Source of the DNA: Bradyrhizobium sp. 21
GTDB lineage: Bacteria > Pseudomonadota > Alphaproteobacteria > Rhizobiales > Xanthobacteraceae
Reading direction: 5' to 3'
DNA length: 64,000 bases
NCBI RefSeq assembly: GCF_023073335.1
Contig: NZ_JADPJG010000032.1
Location: 124,001-188,000 of the forward strand
The notes below the pieces were generated by a model, which was given only the letters and a program-made list of their open reading frames with translations, did no database searches and was not told the origin of the DNA. The position numbers were made by a program, and so were the translations under genes. Positions 35,038 to 44,282 of the stretch are shown piece after piece; the stretch's first letter is position 1, and each line of letters starts with the position of its first letter.

Positions 35038-36276
35038 ATGACACGCCAAAAAGCTCGTGACCACGAGCAGCGTGACCAGGATGCTGTGCTTTCACGACGA
35101 ACACTCGTTCGGGGGCTTGCGCTCGGCGCCGCCGCCACGATGGCCGGGACCGGCTCCGCGCTGGCCCAGACCGGACCTGCCGCGCCGCCGACGACGATCA
35201 CCACCCCGCCACGCGATTTTGGCCCGGGCGGCGCGCCGACCACCTATTTCTGGGACCCCGACATCATCGCGGTCGATCCGTCGTTCAACGATCTCGCGCA
35301 GCCCAACACGGCGATCAAACGGCTCTACACCGGCCTGTTGTGGGCCGAAGGTCCGGCTTGGAGCGCGCAAGGCCGGTATCTGTTGTGGAGCGACATTCCC
35401 AACAACCGGCAAATGCGCTGGAGCGAGGACGACGCTCGCGTCAGCGTGTTTCGCTCGCCCTCCAACAATTCCAACGGCAATTCGTTCGACTTCCAAGGCC
35501 GCCAGCTCTCCTGCGAGCATTTGACCCGGCGGGTGACGCGCTACGAGCATGACGGCACCGCCACCGTGCTCGCGGACTCCTATCAGGGCAAGCGGCTGAA
35601 CTCGCCGAACGACGTCGCCGCGCATCCCGATGGCAGCTATTGGTTCACCGACCCGCCCTATGGCGGCCAGCTCTACGAAGGCGAACCCGACGGCGCGGGC
35701 GGCCCGAGCAATGCGAGCGGCAAGCTCAATCCGCGGATCGGACAGCCGGCCGGCTTCGCGCCGGGCAAGCGCGAGCTGCCGACCAATTGCTATCGCATCG
35801 ATCCCTCGGGCCGCATCGATCTCGTCGTCACCGAGGAGCAGGTGCCGGATCCGAATGGCCTGTGCTTCTCACCCGACTACAAGAAGCTCTACGTCGCCTC
35901 GACCGGCAAGGGACCGGGAGATAGCGGGCCCGGCGGCAATGGCGAGATCTTCGTGTTCGACGTCGGCGGCGACAACAAGCTCTCCAACCTCAAGAAGTTC
36001 AGCGATTGCGTGATCGACGGCGTCAAGTGCGGGCCCGACGGCCTGCGTTGCGATGTCAACGGCAACGTCTGGGCCTCCAGCAATGCCGGCCGCGCCGTCG
36101 GCTATAACGGCGTGACGGTGTGGTCGCCCGAGGGCAAGCTCATCGGCCGCATCCGCCTTCCGGAAGTCTGCGGCAACATCTGCTTCGGCGGCCCCAAGCG
36201 CAACCGCCTGTTCATGGCCGCGAGTCAGTCGCTCTACGCGGTGTATACGGCCACGCAAGGCGCAGGGCCCGGCTGA
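35038..36276 (+). CDS. SMP-30/gluconolactonase-family protein, exported by Tat
   Basis: 412 residues. Twin-arginine signal SRRTLVRGLALGAAATMAGTG. The beta-propeller body has AEGPAW, LNSPNDVAAHPDGSYWFTDPPYG, PNGLCFSPDYKKLYVA and a CGPDGLRCDVNGNVW metal-site region, all typical of gluconolactonase/SMP-30 lactonases. It would hydrolyse a sugar lactone or similar ester in the periplasm. GGGAGG lies directly upstream of the ATG at 35038; an in-frame ATG at 35020 was rejected. A strong terminator follows. Confidence 0.88.
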   Translation: MTRQKARDHEQRDQDAVLSRRTLVRGLALGAAATMAGTGSALAQTGPAAPPTTITTPPRDFGPGGAPTTYFWDPDIIAVDPSFNDLAQPNTAIKRLYTGLLWAEGPAWSAQGRYLLWSDIPNNRQMRWSEDDARVSVFRSPSNNSNGNSFDFQGRQLSCEHLTRRVTRYEHDGTATVLADSYQGKRLNSPNDVAAHPDGSYWFTDPPYGGQLYEGEPDGAGGPSNASGKLNPRIGQPAGFAPGKRELPTNCYRIDPSGRIDLVVTEEQVPDPNGLCFSPDYKKLYVASTGKGPGDSGPGGNGEIFVFDVGGDNKLSNLKKFSDCVIDGVKCGPDGLRCDVNGNVWASSNAGRAVGYNGVTVWSPEGKLIGRIRLPEVCGNICFGGPKRNRLFMAASQSLYAVYTATQGAGPG

Positions 36277-36300
36277 GGCGACGCTGGTCACAAAAGCAGG

Positions 36301-36323
36301 GCGCCGGCGGGAACCGCCGGCGC
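36301..36323 (+). terminator. Intrinsic terminator after the SMP-30 gene
   Basis: Perfect 10-bp arms GCGCCGGCGG / CCGCCGGCGC, loop GAA, then CGGATTTTT. Confidence 0.85.
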
Positions 36324-36381
36324 CGGATTTTTCAGCCGACCCAAGCCTACCTCGGCGAGGCCAAGGGAGCCGCGTCGCTTG

Positions 36382-37551
36382 CTAATTGTCGCCACGCTTC
36401 GGCGGCGCCGGCACAGCGGTCCGATTGGCAGGCACGATCTGCGGCTGGAACGCGAACACCTCGCGGGTGCGCTCGTCCACGAACACCTTCAGCCAATGCA
36501 CGTCATTGTTGCCGTTCGCCTGATTGTCGCCGAAGGTCTCAATACGGACGAAGTTTTCGAGCCGCCGGCCTTTGGCGTCGAGAAATGGCCGGTCGATACG
36601 GAAATAATGGGAGTCGCCATGAACGTAGGCGACGGGCTTGCCGAAGGCGACCACTTCATCGCGCAGCGCAACCAGGAAGGCCTGGAAGCCATCCGGATTG
36701 GTATCGGTTTCCGCAAGCGTCTTCGGGTCGCGCAACGGGGCGCGGGTTCCGTCCGATTGGTCCCAACCCGGGTCTGCCTGCGAGATGAACATGACAGCCG
36801 AGGCCCGATATGTTCTCGCCACATCGAAGGTCTGCTGCATCCAGAGGATGTTGGCGTTGTTGCGCGCGGCCCATTCGGCGTCGTCGGGAAGCGTATCGCA
36901 ACGATTGTTGCACGATCCCTGAATGTTGAGCGTGGCGTAGACGACGCCCTTCATGATCCAGCGGCGATTCTCGACGCAGCCGGTCAACTGATTGTTGTGA
37001 TCAAGACACAGCTTGTCATGCTGAACCTGCTGCTTGATCGGCCGCTGGCCGAGCGAATAGTCGGTGCTGAAGAAGACCTTCCGCTCTTGATCGAGCCTTT
37101 CGCGCGAGTTGAACGAGCCGTTCGCCGGCCGATCGCAATCGGTCCAGTCATTGTCGCCGGGGGTGACCATCGCAGCCGATTTCAGCGCGTTGAAATATCC
37201 GAGTCCCTGCTGATAGAGAGCGTCACTGCACGTTGTGGGGGTCACGGAGCCCGGCGTGCCGCTGCCGGCTTTCAGGTCGCCATCGTGAACCGTGAACGCA
37301 AGCCTCTGGTCGTTCATGTCGGCGATCAGGTTCGGTACGCCGACCTGTGCCTGAAGGTCGGAATAGGGCAAATCGCCCCACAGCCCGATGGCATAGGCCC
37401 GGCTCTCGCCTCCCCTCTCCCGATCCTCATCGTCGGCGTGCGCGCCGACCATCGGACAAATCGCAATGCAGGCTGCAAGCACGAGAAGGCTCGTCCTGCG
37501 CAGCTTGCCGCAGGCATCTTCCAACAACGTCCCTTTAGCGAGTCTCGTCAT
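36382..37551 (-). CDS. Secreted calcineurin-like metallophosphoesterase-family protein
   Basis: 389 residues. Signal segment LLVLAACIAICPMVGAHA. Metallophosphoesterase-like motifs: GLWGDLPY at the start of the mature protein, VHDGDLKAGS, VTPGDNDWTDC (GDND, corresponding to GNHD/GDxD), and VHGDSHYFRID (GHxH position is GDSHY). The metal ligands are thus partly substituted. It is probably a periplasmic phosphoesterase. The ATG at 37551 is preceded by GGGGAG; the frame continues to 37623 without a better start. Confidence 0.72.
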   Translation of the reverse strand: MTRLAKGTLLEDACGKLRRTSLLVLAACIAICPMVGAHADDEDRERGGESRAYAIGLWGDLPYSDLQAQVGVPNLIADMNDQRLAFTVHDGDLKAGSGTPGSVTPTTCSDALYQQGLGYFNALKSAAMVTPGDNDWTDCDRPANGSFNSRERLDQERKVFFSTDYSLGQRPIKQQVQHDKLCLDHNNQLTGCVENRRWIMKGVVYATLNIQGSCNNRCDTLPDDAEWAARNNANILWMQQTFDVARTYRASAVMFISQADPGWDQSDGTRAPLRDPKTLAETDTNPDGFQAFLVALRDEVVAFGKPVAYVHGDSHYFRIDRPFLDAKGRRLENFVRIETFGDNQANGNNDVHWLKVFVDERTREVFAFQPQIVPANRTAVPAPPKRGDN

Positions 37552-38197
37552 GGTCGCTCCCCAGACAGCTTTGGACAAAAGACTGCTCACCACAGGCACC
37601 GACGTGGAGTTGGCCTGCGCCAAGCCCGGCTATGAAAATGAGAGGAAGTCCGCAGCTTCAAACTGCCGCAGTAAACGTATCCGCGGGTTGTGACGCCCGC
37701 GTGAAACATTTTGAAACACGGCGCGTATGCTGCTGTGCTGCAAGCCGTCGGACCAACAAGAGAGAGCAAGAAAGAGAGAGCAAGAAAGAGGGAGCAAGAA
37801 AGAGGGAGCAAGAAAGAGGGAGAGAGAGAGAAAGAGAGAGGAGAGAGAAAAAAACCAGCAGCGTGATCTGTGGCGGTGACGTGATCGGGACTCGTGCAGC
37901 GCATTTCCTCTATCGCCGCGTCATCGACGTCATCATCGCGGAGCCTGGCTCAAGGCAGGCCGTGGTCTGGCCTGAGAAGATTGCCGAAGGCTAGCCGAAG
38001 TTTTCGAGCTTCGTGAAGCTGTCGCAGTAATGCCTGGCGCCGGGCGGCCGGCTTGGTCCTAAACGCCCCATCCCTGTTGAAGGCCAGTCGTCTACCGCGA
38101 TGGACCTTCGCTTTGTGCAGAACGGAACTGGCGCATTGGCAAAGAAGGACCCATCCTGCGATCTTGCGGTTAGTCCCGAGGGGGCCGGAGGAGCCAG
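37552..38197. other. Long intergenic region with GA-rich tandem repeat
   Basis: No gene is supported over 646 bp. The plus-strand frame 37632-37994 encodes only Lys/Glu/Arg low complexity through a simple repeat (listed separately). The last 100 bp presumably hold the promoter of the uvrA-like gene. Confidence 0.5.
37761..37854. repeat. 14-bp tandem repeat and GA tract
   Basis: Four tandem copies of AG(A/G)GAGCAAGAAAG (37761-37774, 37775-37788, 37789-37802, 37803-37816), then a purely purine AG-rich tract to about 37854. Copies 1-2 and 3-4 are identical pairs. Such a tract is length-variable and can form triplex DNA. Confidence 0.9.
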
Positions 38198-40705
38198 ATG
38201 GACGACCGATCAAGACAACCCGATGGCCTGATGCAGGATGACGGCTTCGTCCGGGTGCGAGGCGCGCGGGAGCACAACCTCAGGAACGTCGATGTTCGCA
38301 TTCCCCGCAACGCCCTCGTCGTGTTCACGGGCGTGTCGGGATCGGGGAAATCCTCGCTCGCCTTTGGAACGATCTACGCCGAGGCGCAACGTCGATATCT
38401 GGAATCGGTGTCACCTTACGCGCGGCGGCTGTTCCACCAGATGCAGATCCCTGAAGTCGACGACATCGAGGGCCTGCCGCCCGCCGTGGCGCTCCAGCAA
38501 CAGCGCGGCGCGCCGACGACGAGGTCGTCCGTCGGCAGCGTGACGACCATCTCGAACCTGCTCAGGATGCTCTATTCGCGGGCCGGCGATTATCCGCGCG
38601 GACAACCGATGCTCTATGCGGAATCGTTCTCCCCGAATACGCCGGAAGGCGCCTGCCCGACCTGTCACGGCATCGGCAGGATGCTCGACGTCACCGAGAA
38701 GTCGATGGTGCCCGACGACAGCAAAACCATCCGCGAGCGCGCCGTCGCGGCCTGGCCGACTGCCTGGCAGGGGCAGAACTTAAGGGACATCCTGACGACG
38801 CTCGGTTACGACGTCGACAAACCCTGGCGCGAACTGCCCAGGAAGGATCGCGACTGGATCCTGTTCACCGAGGAGCAGCCGACCGTTCCGGTCTATGCCG
38901 GTTACGACGGCGCCGAGGTCAAACGGGCGCTGCGCCGCAAGGAGGAAGCGAGCTACCAGGGCACGTTCACCGGCGCAAAGCGCTACGTGATGCAGACCTA
39001 CGCCAAGTCCGAGAGTGCGATGATGAAGCGCCGCGTCGCGCAGTACATGATCACCCAGGACTGCCCAACCTGCCATGGCACGCGGCTGAAGCCCGAGGCG
39101 CTGAAGGTCAAGTTCGCCGGTCTCAATATCGCGGAGATGTCGCATTTGCCGCTCAAGCAGTTGCAGGAGTTGATGCAGCCGTTCGCGACGACAAATGGTG
39201 CATCGGAGAAGGTCGTCGTCGCCAGGCGCATCTGCGAGGATCTTTCGGCGCGACTGGCCGTCCTGCTCGACCTCGGCCTCGGCTATCTTGCCTGCGAACG
39301 CAGCACGCCCACGCTGTCGCCGGGCGAGTTGCAGCGGCTGCGACTTGCGACACAGGTCCGCTCGAACTTGTTCGGCGTCGTCTACGTGCTCGACGAGCCA
39401 TCCGCGGGTTTGCATCCCGCCGACACCGAGGCCTTGCTGCGGGCGCTGGACCGGCTGAAGCACGCGGGCAACTCGATCTTCGTGGTCGAGCACGAGATCG
39501 AGGTGATCAGGCATGCCGACTGGCTGGTGGATGTCGGGCCCGACGCCGGCGAAGGCGGCGGACTGATCCTCTATAGTGGGCCGCCCGCAGGGCTCGGCAA
39601 GGTTGAGCAATCGCGCACCGCCCATTATCTCGCGCATCCACGAAAGCCGCTGCCGACGGTCCGACGCGAGCCGAAGGGACATCTGAAAGTTAAAGGCGTG
39701 GCCCGCAACAATCTTCGCGGCCTCGACGTCGATATCCCGCTGGGCGTCCTCGCCAGCGTCACCGGCGTCTCGGGGTCCGGCAAATCGAGCCTGATCAGCC
39801 AATTCCTCGTCGATGCCGTGGCCGGGCATCTCGGCCATACACTGGCTGCCGATACCGAGGACGATAGCCTGGCTCCCGCGGTCGAGACATTGGGCGGCAA
39901 GATCGTTGCGGGCCTGGACCAGATCAATCGCCTCGTCGTGGTCGATCAGAAGCCGATCGGCCGCACGCCGCGATCCAACCTAGCGACCTATACCGGCCTG
40001 TTCGACCATGTCCGAAAACTGTTCGCGGCAACGCCGCAGGCAAAGTCCCGCCGCTACGATGCCGGGCGCTTCTCCTTCAATGTCGCGAAAGGCCGATGCA
40101 GCACCTGCGCGGGCGAGGGTTTTGTCTGCGTCGAGCTTCTGTTCCTGCCGAGCGTTTATGCGCCTTGCCCGACCTGCAAGGGGGCGCGTTATAACGACAA
40201 GACGCTCGAGGTGAAGATCCGCGGAAACTCCATCGCGGACGTGCTGGCGATGCGCGTCGACGAGGCCTTCGAATTCTTCCGCGAAGATCCGACACTGAAC
40301 AGGTCGCTTTCGGTCGTCCGCGAGGTCGGCCTCGGCTATATTCGCCTCGGCCAGTCCGCAACCGAATTGTCCGGTGGCGAAGCCCAGCGGATCAAGCTCG
40401 CGACCGAGCTCATGCGGCCACAACGTGGTCACACGCTCTATGTCCTGGACGAGCCGACCACCGGGCTGCATCCACGGGATGTCGAGCGGTTGATCGCCCA
40501 GCTCGAGCGGATCGTGGATGCCGGCAACAGCGTGGTTGTGGTCGAGCATGACATGGACGTCGTCTCTCACAGCGACTGGATCATCGACCTCGGCCCCGGC
40601 GCCGGCGACGAGGGCGGCAATATCGTCGCGTCGGGGACACCGCGAGAGGTCGCAAAGGCCGGCGGGAAGACTGCGGGCTATCTTGCACGGCGCTTGAAGC
40701 AGTAA
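38198..40705 (+). CDS. UvrA-like ABC ATPase (UvrA2-type)
   Basis: 835 residues, about 100 shorter than UvrA. Two ATPase modules with Walker A GVSGSGKSSLAF and GVSGSGKSSLIS; signature motifs LSPGELQRLRLA (first) and LSGGEAQRIKLA (second); zinc-finger cysteine pairs CPTCHGIG, CPTCHGTR, CSTCAGEG and CPTCKGAR. The first signature is LSPGE rather than LSGGE. The reduced length suggests the class-II UvrA homologues associated with drug or DNA-adduct tolerance rather than the excision-repair UvrA. GGAGGAG is correctly spaced before the ATG. Monocistronic. Confidence 0.88.
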   Translation: MDDRSRQPDGLMQDDGFVRVRGAREHNLRNVDVRIPRNALVVFTGVSGSGKSSLAFGTIYAEAQRRYLESVSPYARRLFHQMQIPEVDDIEGLPPAVALQQQRGAPTTRSSVGSVTTISNLLRMLYSRAGDYPRGQPMLYAESFSPNTPEGACPTCHGIGRMLDVTEKSMVPDDSKTIRERAVAAWPTAWQGQNLRDILTTLGYDVDKPWRELPRKDRDWILFTEEQPTVPVYAGYDGAEVKRALRRKEEASYQGTFTGAKRYVMQTYAKSESAMMKRRVAQYMITQDCPTCHGTRLKPEALKVKFAGLNIAEMSHLPLKQLQELMQPFATTNGASEKVVVARRICEDLSARLAVLLDLGLGYLACERSTPTLSPGELQRLRLATQVRSNLFGVVYVLDEPSAGLHPADTEALLRALDRLKHAGNSIFVVEHEIEVIRHADWLVDVGPDAGEGGGLILYSGPPAGLGKVEQSRTAHYLAHPRKPLPTVRREPKGHLKVKGVARNNLRGLDVDIPLGVLASVTGVSGSGKSSLISQFLVDAVAGHLGHTLAADTEDDSLAPAVETLGGKIVAGLDQINRLVVVDQKPIGRTPRSNLATYTGLFDHVRKLFAATPQAKSRRYDAGRFSFNVAKGRCSTCAGEGFVCVELLFLPSVYAPCPTCKGARYNDKTLEVKIRGNSIADVLAMRVDEAFEFFREDPTLNRSLSVVREVGLGYIRLGQSATELSGGEAQRIKLATELMRPQRGHTLYVLDEPTTGLHPRDVERLIAQLERIVDAGNSVVVVEHDMDVVSHSDWIIDLGPGAGDEGGNIVASGTPREVAKAGGKTAGYLARRLKQ

Positions 40706-40859
40706 CGCGCAGCCACGTCCCCACTCATCTCGCAATTGCGTTCTTCGCCGTGGGGGACAGACTCAGACTTTCGCCATGTTGACTTTCCGTCGTCCCGTTC
40801 CCCATACTTCGCAGAAGAATAACAAGACAAAACAACAGACGGTTTTGAGGGAGGATAGG

Positions 40860-42170
40860 ATGCCCACTTCACGCAGGCAGCTGCTGAAGACCTCGGCGGC
40901 TGCCGCCGCCGCACTCAGCCTCGATTGGACACGGGCCCAAGCGCAAGCCGAGAATTTGCGCATCGGCCTGATCTACGACCTCACCGGCCCGTTCGCCGCC
41001 GGTGGCTCTGTCGCCTCCTCGGTCGGCGCGCAGATCGCCATCGACCTCGTCAACGAAAAGGGCGGCATCGGCGGCAAGACCAAAATCGTGCCTGTGGCCG
41101 CCGACTCCCAGAGCAAGGCCGACGTCGCGATCAACGAGGCCGAGCGGCTGATCAGCCAGGAAAAGATCGACATCATCAACGGCGTCTATTCCAGCGCGCA
41201 TGCGGTGCCGATGGCGGCGAAGGTCGAGCAGCAGAAGAAGATCCTCTGGATCACGACCGCGGTCTCGACCGCCGTGTTCAAGGACAAGAACCTGCAATAC
41301 GTGTTTCGCGCGCAGATCCATTCCGATCAATATGGCCAGGCGTTTGCGGGCTTCCTCGCCGAGCACGCCAAGGCCAAGCTCGGCATGGAGCCGGGTGACG
41401 TGAAGGTCGCATTGATCCACGAGGACGGCCCTTACGGTGTCGGCGTCGCTGCAGCCGACGAGGCCTATGCCAAGCAGGCCGGCATCCAGGTCGCGATGCG
41501 CGAGGGCTACTCGGCGTCCGCGCCCGACCTCTCGGTGCTCGTGACCAAGCTCAAGCGCGCCAAGGTCGACGTGATCTCGCATGCCGGCTACAACCCCGAT
41601 ATCACGCTGTTCCTGCGCCAGGCCCGCGAGAGCGGCCTGCGCTTCAAGATGCTGTTCGGCGCCGGTGCCGGCTACAGCCAGCTCGACAAGCTGCGCGCGA
41701 CCTTCGGTCCCGACATCGATAATTTCTGCAACATCGATCCGGTGCCCGCGCAGCTGCTCGATCCCGCCAAGCTGGCGCCAGGCATCGGCGATCTCACCAA
41801 GACCATGGTCACGCGCTACCAGGCCAAGACCGGCGCCACCGACGTGCCGCCGCACTGCTCGATGGGCTTCAACCAGACCTGGGTGCTGCTCAACAACGTG
41901 CTGCCGGTCGCCAAGGAGAAGTACGGCAGCTTCGAGCCGGAGGCGATTCGCAAAGCCGCGCTCGACGTCGACATTCCCGCCGGCGGCACTATTCAGGGTT
42001 ATGGCGTAAAGTTCTTCCCGCCGGGCACGCCGATGTCGGGCCAGAACGAGCGTTCGACCCCGGTGGTGATGCAGAATGCAGGCGAGCACATCTCGGTGGT
42101 CTGGCCGACGAACATCAGGACGCAAGACCCGGTGTTCCCGCTGCCCAAGGGTTCGACTTACGGGGTGTAG
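40860..42170 (+). CDS. ABC transporter substrate-binding protein (branched-chain amino acid/urea type)
   Basis: 436 residues. Tat-like signal SRRQLLKTSAAAAAALSLDW. The type-I periplasmic binding fold (Peripla_BP_6) starts with LRIGLIYDLTGPFAAGGS and continues IDLVNEKGGIGGKTKIVPVAADSQSK; NGVYSSAHAVPMAAKVEQQKK is the usual ligand-side loop. The substrate is not evident; relatives bind amino acids, amides or aromatic acids. No permease or ATPase genes lie beside it. The ATG at 40860 follows GGGAGGATAGG. The gene is isolated, with 278 bp of non-coding DNA after it. Confidence 0.88.
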   Translation: MPTSRRQLLKTSAAAAAALSLDWTRAQAQAENLRIGLIYDLTGPFAAGGSVASSVGAQIAIDLVNEKGGIGGKTKIVPVAADSQSKADVAINEAERLISQEKIDIINGVYSSAHAVPMAAKVEQQKKILWITTAVSTAVFKDKNLQYVFRAQIHSDQYGQAFAGFLAEHAKAKLGMEPGDVKVALIHEDGPYGVGVAAADEAYAKQAGIQVAMREGYSASAPDLSVLVTKLKRAKVDVISHAGYNPDITLFLRQARESGLRFKMLFGAGAGYSQLDKLRATFGPDIDNFCNIDPVPAQLLDPAKLAPGIGDLTKTMVTRYQAKTGATDVPPHCSMGFNQTWVLLNNVLPVAKEKYGSFEPEAIRKAALDVDIPAGGTIQGYGVKFFPPGTPMSGQNERSTPVVMQNAGEHISVVWPTNIRTQDPVFPLPKGSTYGV

Positions 42171-42448
42171 GCGATGACGGCGCGCGCTTGCCCCTCATGG
42201 TGAGCGCTCGCCAAACCGGCGAAGCAGGTGAACGGTTCTCGTGACGCGAGCACCTCTCACCCCTTATTTCGCGGAGACATTCCGTCATCCGGTGCTGTTT
42301 TCCCCAACGTCATTTCGTTTCACGCTGTTTTCACGCCTTAATTCGGTTCTTCACCGACTATCATCGTGAAGGACCGGCTTGCATTGCGGAGCCGTCCAGC
42401 AGAGATCAAAAATTTCAGGATCGTGAATTCCAACGATTGGGGGTGCCA

Positions 42449-42628
42449 ATGCCCGCCATACTCGAATTGCTCTACAAGGAATTTTGTCGCGCTCGGCTTG
42501 CTGAAATGCGCAAGCAACTTCTGCTCACGGGCAAGCATCCCGAACTCCTGCAGGCCGGTGACGATCCAGAAGACGTAAGCGGGATGGACCCGCAGCACGA
42601 AGCAGAAATGAAACGCGCCAGGAGATAA
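42449..42628 (+). CDS. Small hypothetical protein
   Basis: 59 residues starting MPAILELLYKEFCRARLAEM; helical, with a charged C-terminus (DPQHEAEMKRARR). GGGGGTG lies upstream of the ATG at 42449. No family recognised. The helical, evenly charged composition supports coding, but the only evidence is ORF plus ribosome site. Confidence 0.45.
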   Translation: MPAILELLYKEFCRARLAEMRKQLLLTGKHPELLQAGDDPEDVSGMDPQHEAEMKRARR

Positions 42629-42654
42629 CTCGGCGATGAGCGCGCGGGCGTCCC

Positions 42655-43824
42655 CTACAACACCACCCTCCGTCCCTCCTCCGCCGCCCAATAGCCGGCG
42701 TAGTTCACCTTGATCGTCTCATAGGCCAGCGCGAGGTCCGACAGCGGCTGCCGCCCGGTCGCCGCGCATTCCATGAAGTCCTGGATCTCCTGCAGATAGC
42801 CGCGCGTCCATTCCTCCTCGAGGCAGACATATTGCCAGCCGGTTTTACGGTCGACCTTTTCGGTGATGTAGACGCTGGCGAGCTTTTCCTCGGAGGTCTG
42901 GTAGCTCATCAGATGATTGTTCGGCGTGATGTTGGCGAACAGCGAGCCGCCACTGGTGTAGGTCTCGATCAGATTGCGCACGCCGCCCATGATCATATCG
43001 CCGGAGAACACAGTCGCCTTGGTGCCGTCGGAGAAGGTGGCGGTGAGCGTGCCCCAGTCCTCGACATCGACCGGATTGGCCTTGATGTAGGTGCGCTCCT
43101 CCGGCTTGAGAACTGCTGTGACATTGCCGACGTCACCCGTGACGCTGGCGACGCGGATGGTCTCGCCGCGCGCCTTGGCCTCGACCTGCTTCAGATAAAG
43201 CACCGCCGAGAGCGGATGGCAGCCCATGCGGATCAGCGAGCCGCCGCCGGTCATCGCCCATTGCGCGGCATGCGCCGCATGCGAGCCGGAATGGCTCTCC
43301 TCGCCCTTCATGAACAGGATTTTGTCTTTCGTCGCCTTAATGATCTCCGCGGTCTTGGTCACCGCCGGCGCGTAGATCCAGTCCTCGGCATACATGAAGA
43401 GTTTTCCGGTGCGCTCGATCGCGGCCCGTGTTGCGTCCATCTCTTCCAGCACGCGCTGATACATCAGCGCCTTTGGCACGTGCTGGCCGATCGGCTGTTT
43501 GTCACCCTCACGGCCGAAATAGCCGGCAAACGGCTTTTCGCAGATCACGTGCTTGCCGGCCTGCATGCTGGCGACGATCATTTCGGCATGGAGGTTGGGC
43601 GGCGTGCAGATGTCGATGACATCGAGCTCGCGGTCTGCGATCAGCTCAGTGAGGCTGCGATAGACCCGCGGAATCCCGTGGCAGGCGGCAAATTCGACGA
43701 CGTGGTCGCCGCGCGCGGCGACCGCCGCGACCTCGACGTCCACGCCATAGACGCGCCGAAACGCATACATGTGCAGCTCCGACACGAAGCCGCAGCCGAT
43801 GAGCCCCACCCTGATTTTGGCCAT
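42655..43824 (-). CDS. Gfo/Idh/MocA-family oxidoreductase
   Basis: 389 residues. The N-terminal Rossmann domain begins KIRVGLIGCGFVSELHMYAF (G-x-G-x-x). DVIDICTPPNLHAEMIVASMQAGKHVICEKPFAG carries the EKP motif with the catalytic-region Lys. The C-terminal alpha/beta domain follows with SGSHAAHAAQWAMTGGGSLIRMGCHPLSAVLYL. It is a NAD(P)-dependent dehydrogenase, usually of sugars or cyclitols; the substrate is unknown. AAGGGGG precedes the ATG. It stands alone, convergent with the small ORF at 42449. Confidence 0.9.
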   Translation of the reverse strand: MAKIRVGLIGCGFVSELHMYAFRRVYGVDVEVAAVAARGDHVVEFAACHGIPRVYRSLTELIADRELDVIDICTPPNLHAEMIVASMQAGKHVICEKPFAGYFGREGDKQPIGQHVPKALMYQRVLEEMDATRAAIERTGKLFMYAEDWIYAPAVTKTAEIIKATKDKILFMKGEESHSGSHAAHAAQWAMTGGGSLIRMGCHPLSAVLYLKQVEAKARGETIRVASVTGDVGNVTAVLKPEERTYIKANPVDVEDWGTLTATFSDGTKATVFSGDMIMGGVRNLIETYTSGGSLFANITPNNHLMSYQTSEEKLASVYITEKVDRKTGWQYVCLEEEWTRGYLQEIQDFMECAATGRQPLSDLALAYETIKVNYAGYWAAEEGRRVVL

Positions 43825-43867
43825 AGTGCCCCCTTGCCTTGGGCGGCACTATAGCGTGCTGGCAGGC

Positions 43868-44179
43868 CTATTCCACCGAGACCCGCACCACGCCGGCGCT
43901 CATCATGCCGAGCGCGCGTGCGGCGGGAACGGAGAGGTCAACGATACGGCCGCGGATGAAGGGGCCGCGATCGTTGACGCGGCATTGGATCGTGCGCCCG
44001 CTATAGGACACTTTGAGCACACTGCCGAACGCGCGCGTCCGGTGGGCGCAGGTCAATTCCCCTTTGCCGGCCTTTCCATAGCCGTAATACGAGGCAAGCC
44101 CGTTTTCGGCATGTGCAGTAGAAAGAGTAGGAATCAGGAAAGCCGTTAGACAAAAGAATAGTATCGGCTGCGCTTGCAC
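43868..44179 (-). CDS. RlpA-like double-psi beta-barrel protein
   Basis: 103 residues from a GTG at 44179 (GGGAG upstream). A signal peptide is followed by NGLASYYGYGKAGKGELTCAHRTRAFG, and CRVNDRGPFIRGRIVDLSVPAARALGM includes the conserved D-R-G-P-F and D-L-S/A residues of the RlpA barrel. It probably acts on septal or denuded peptidoglycan, or is a small secreted barrel domain. It lacks the SPOR domain of long RlpA proteins. Confidence 0.82.
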   Translation of the reverse strand: MQAQPILFFCLTAFLIPTLSTAHAENGLASYYGYGKAGKGELTCAHRTRAFGSVLKVSYSGRTIQCRVNDRGPFIRGRIVDLSVPAARALGMMSAGVVRVSVE

Positions 44180-44282
44180 CGCACCGCTCCCGGTTGGCCC
44201 TGCCCGGCGCTGCAAACGCCAGCTTGTTCCCTTAAGTTCCTGGAACTGGCCACGCGGATCCCAGCGGGGCCATCACACATTG

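Noticed and set aside
37632..37994. 120-residue ORF with Lys/Glu/Arg repeats
   Set aside because: Produced by the 14-bp tandem repeat and GA tract; no ribosome site or conserved ends.
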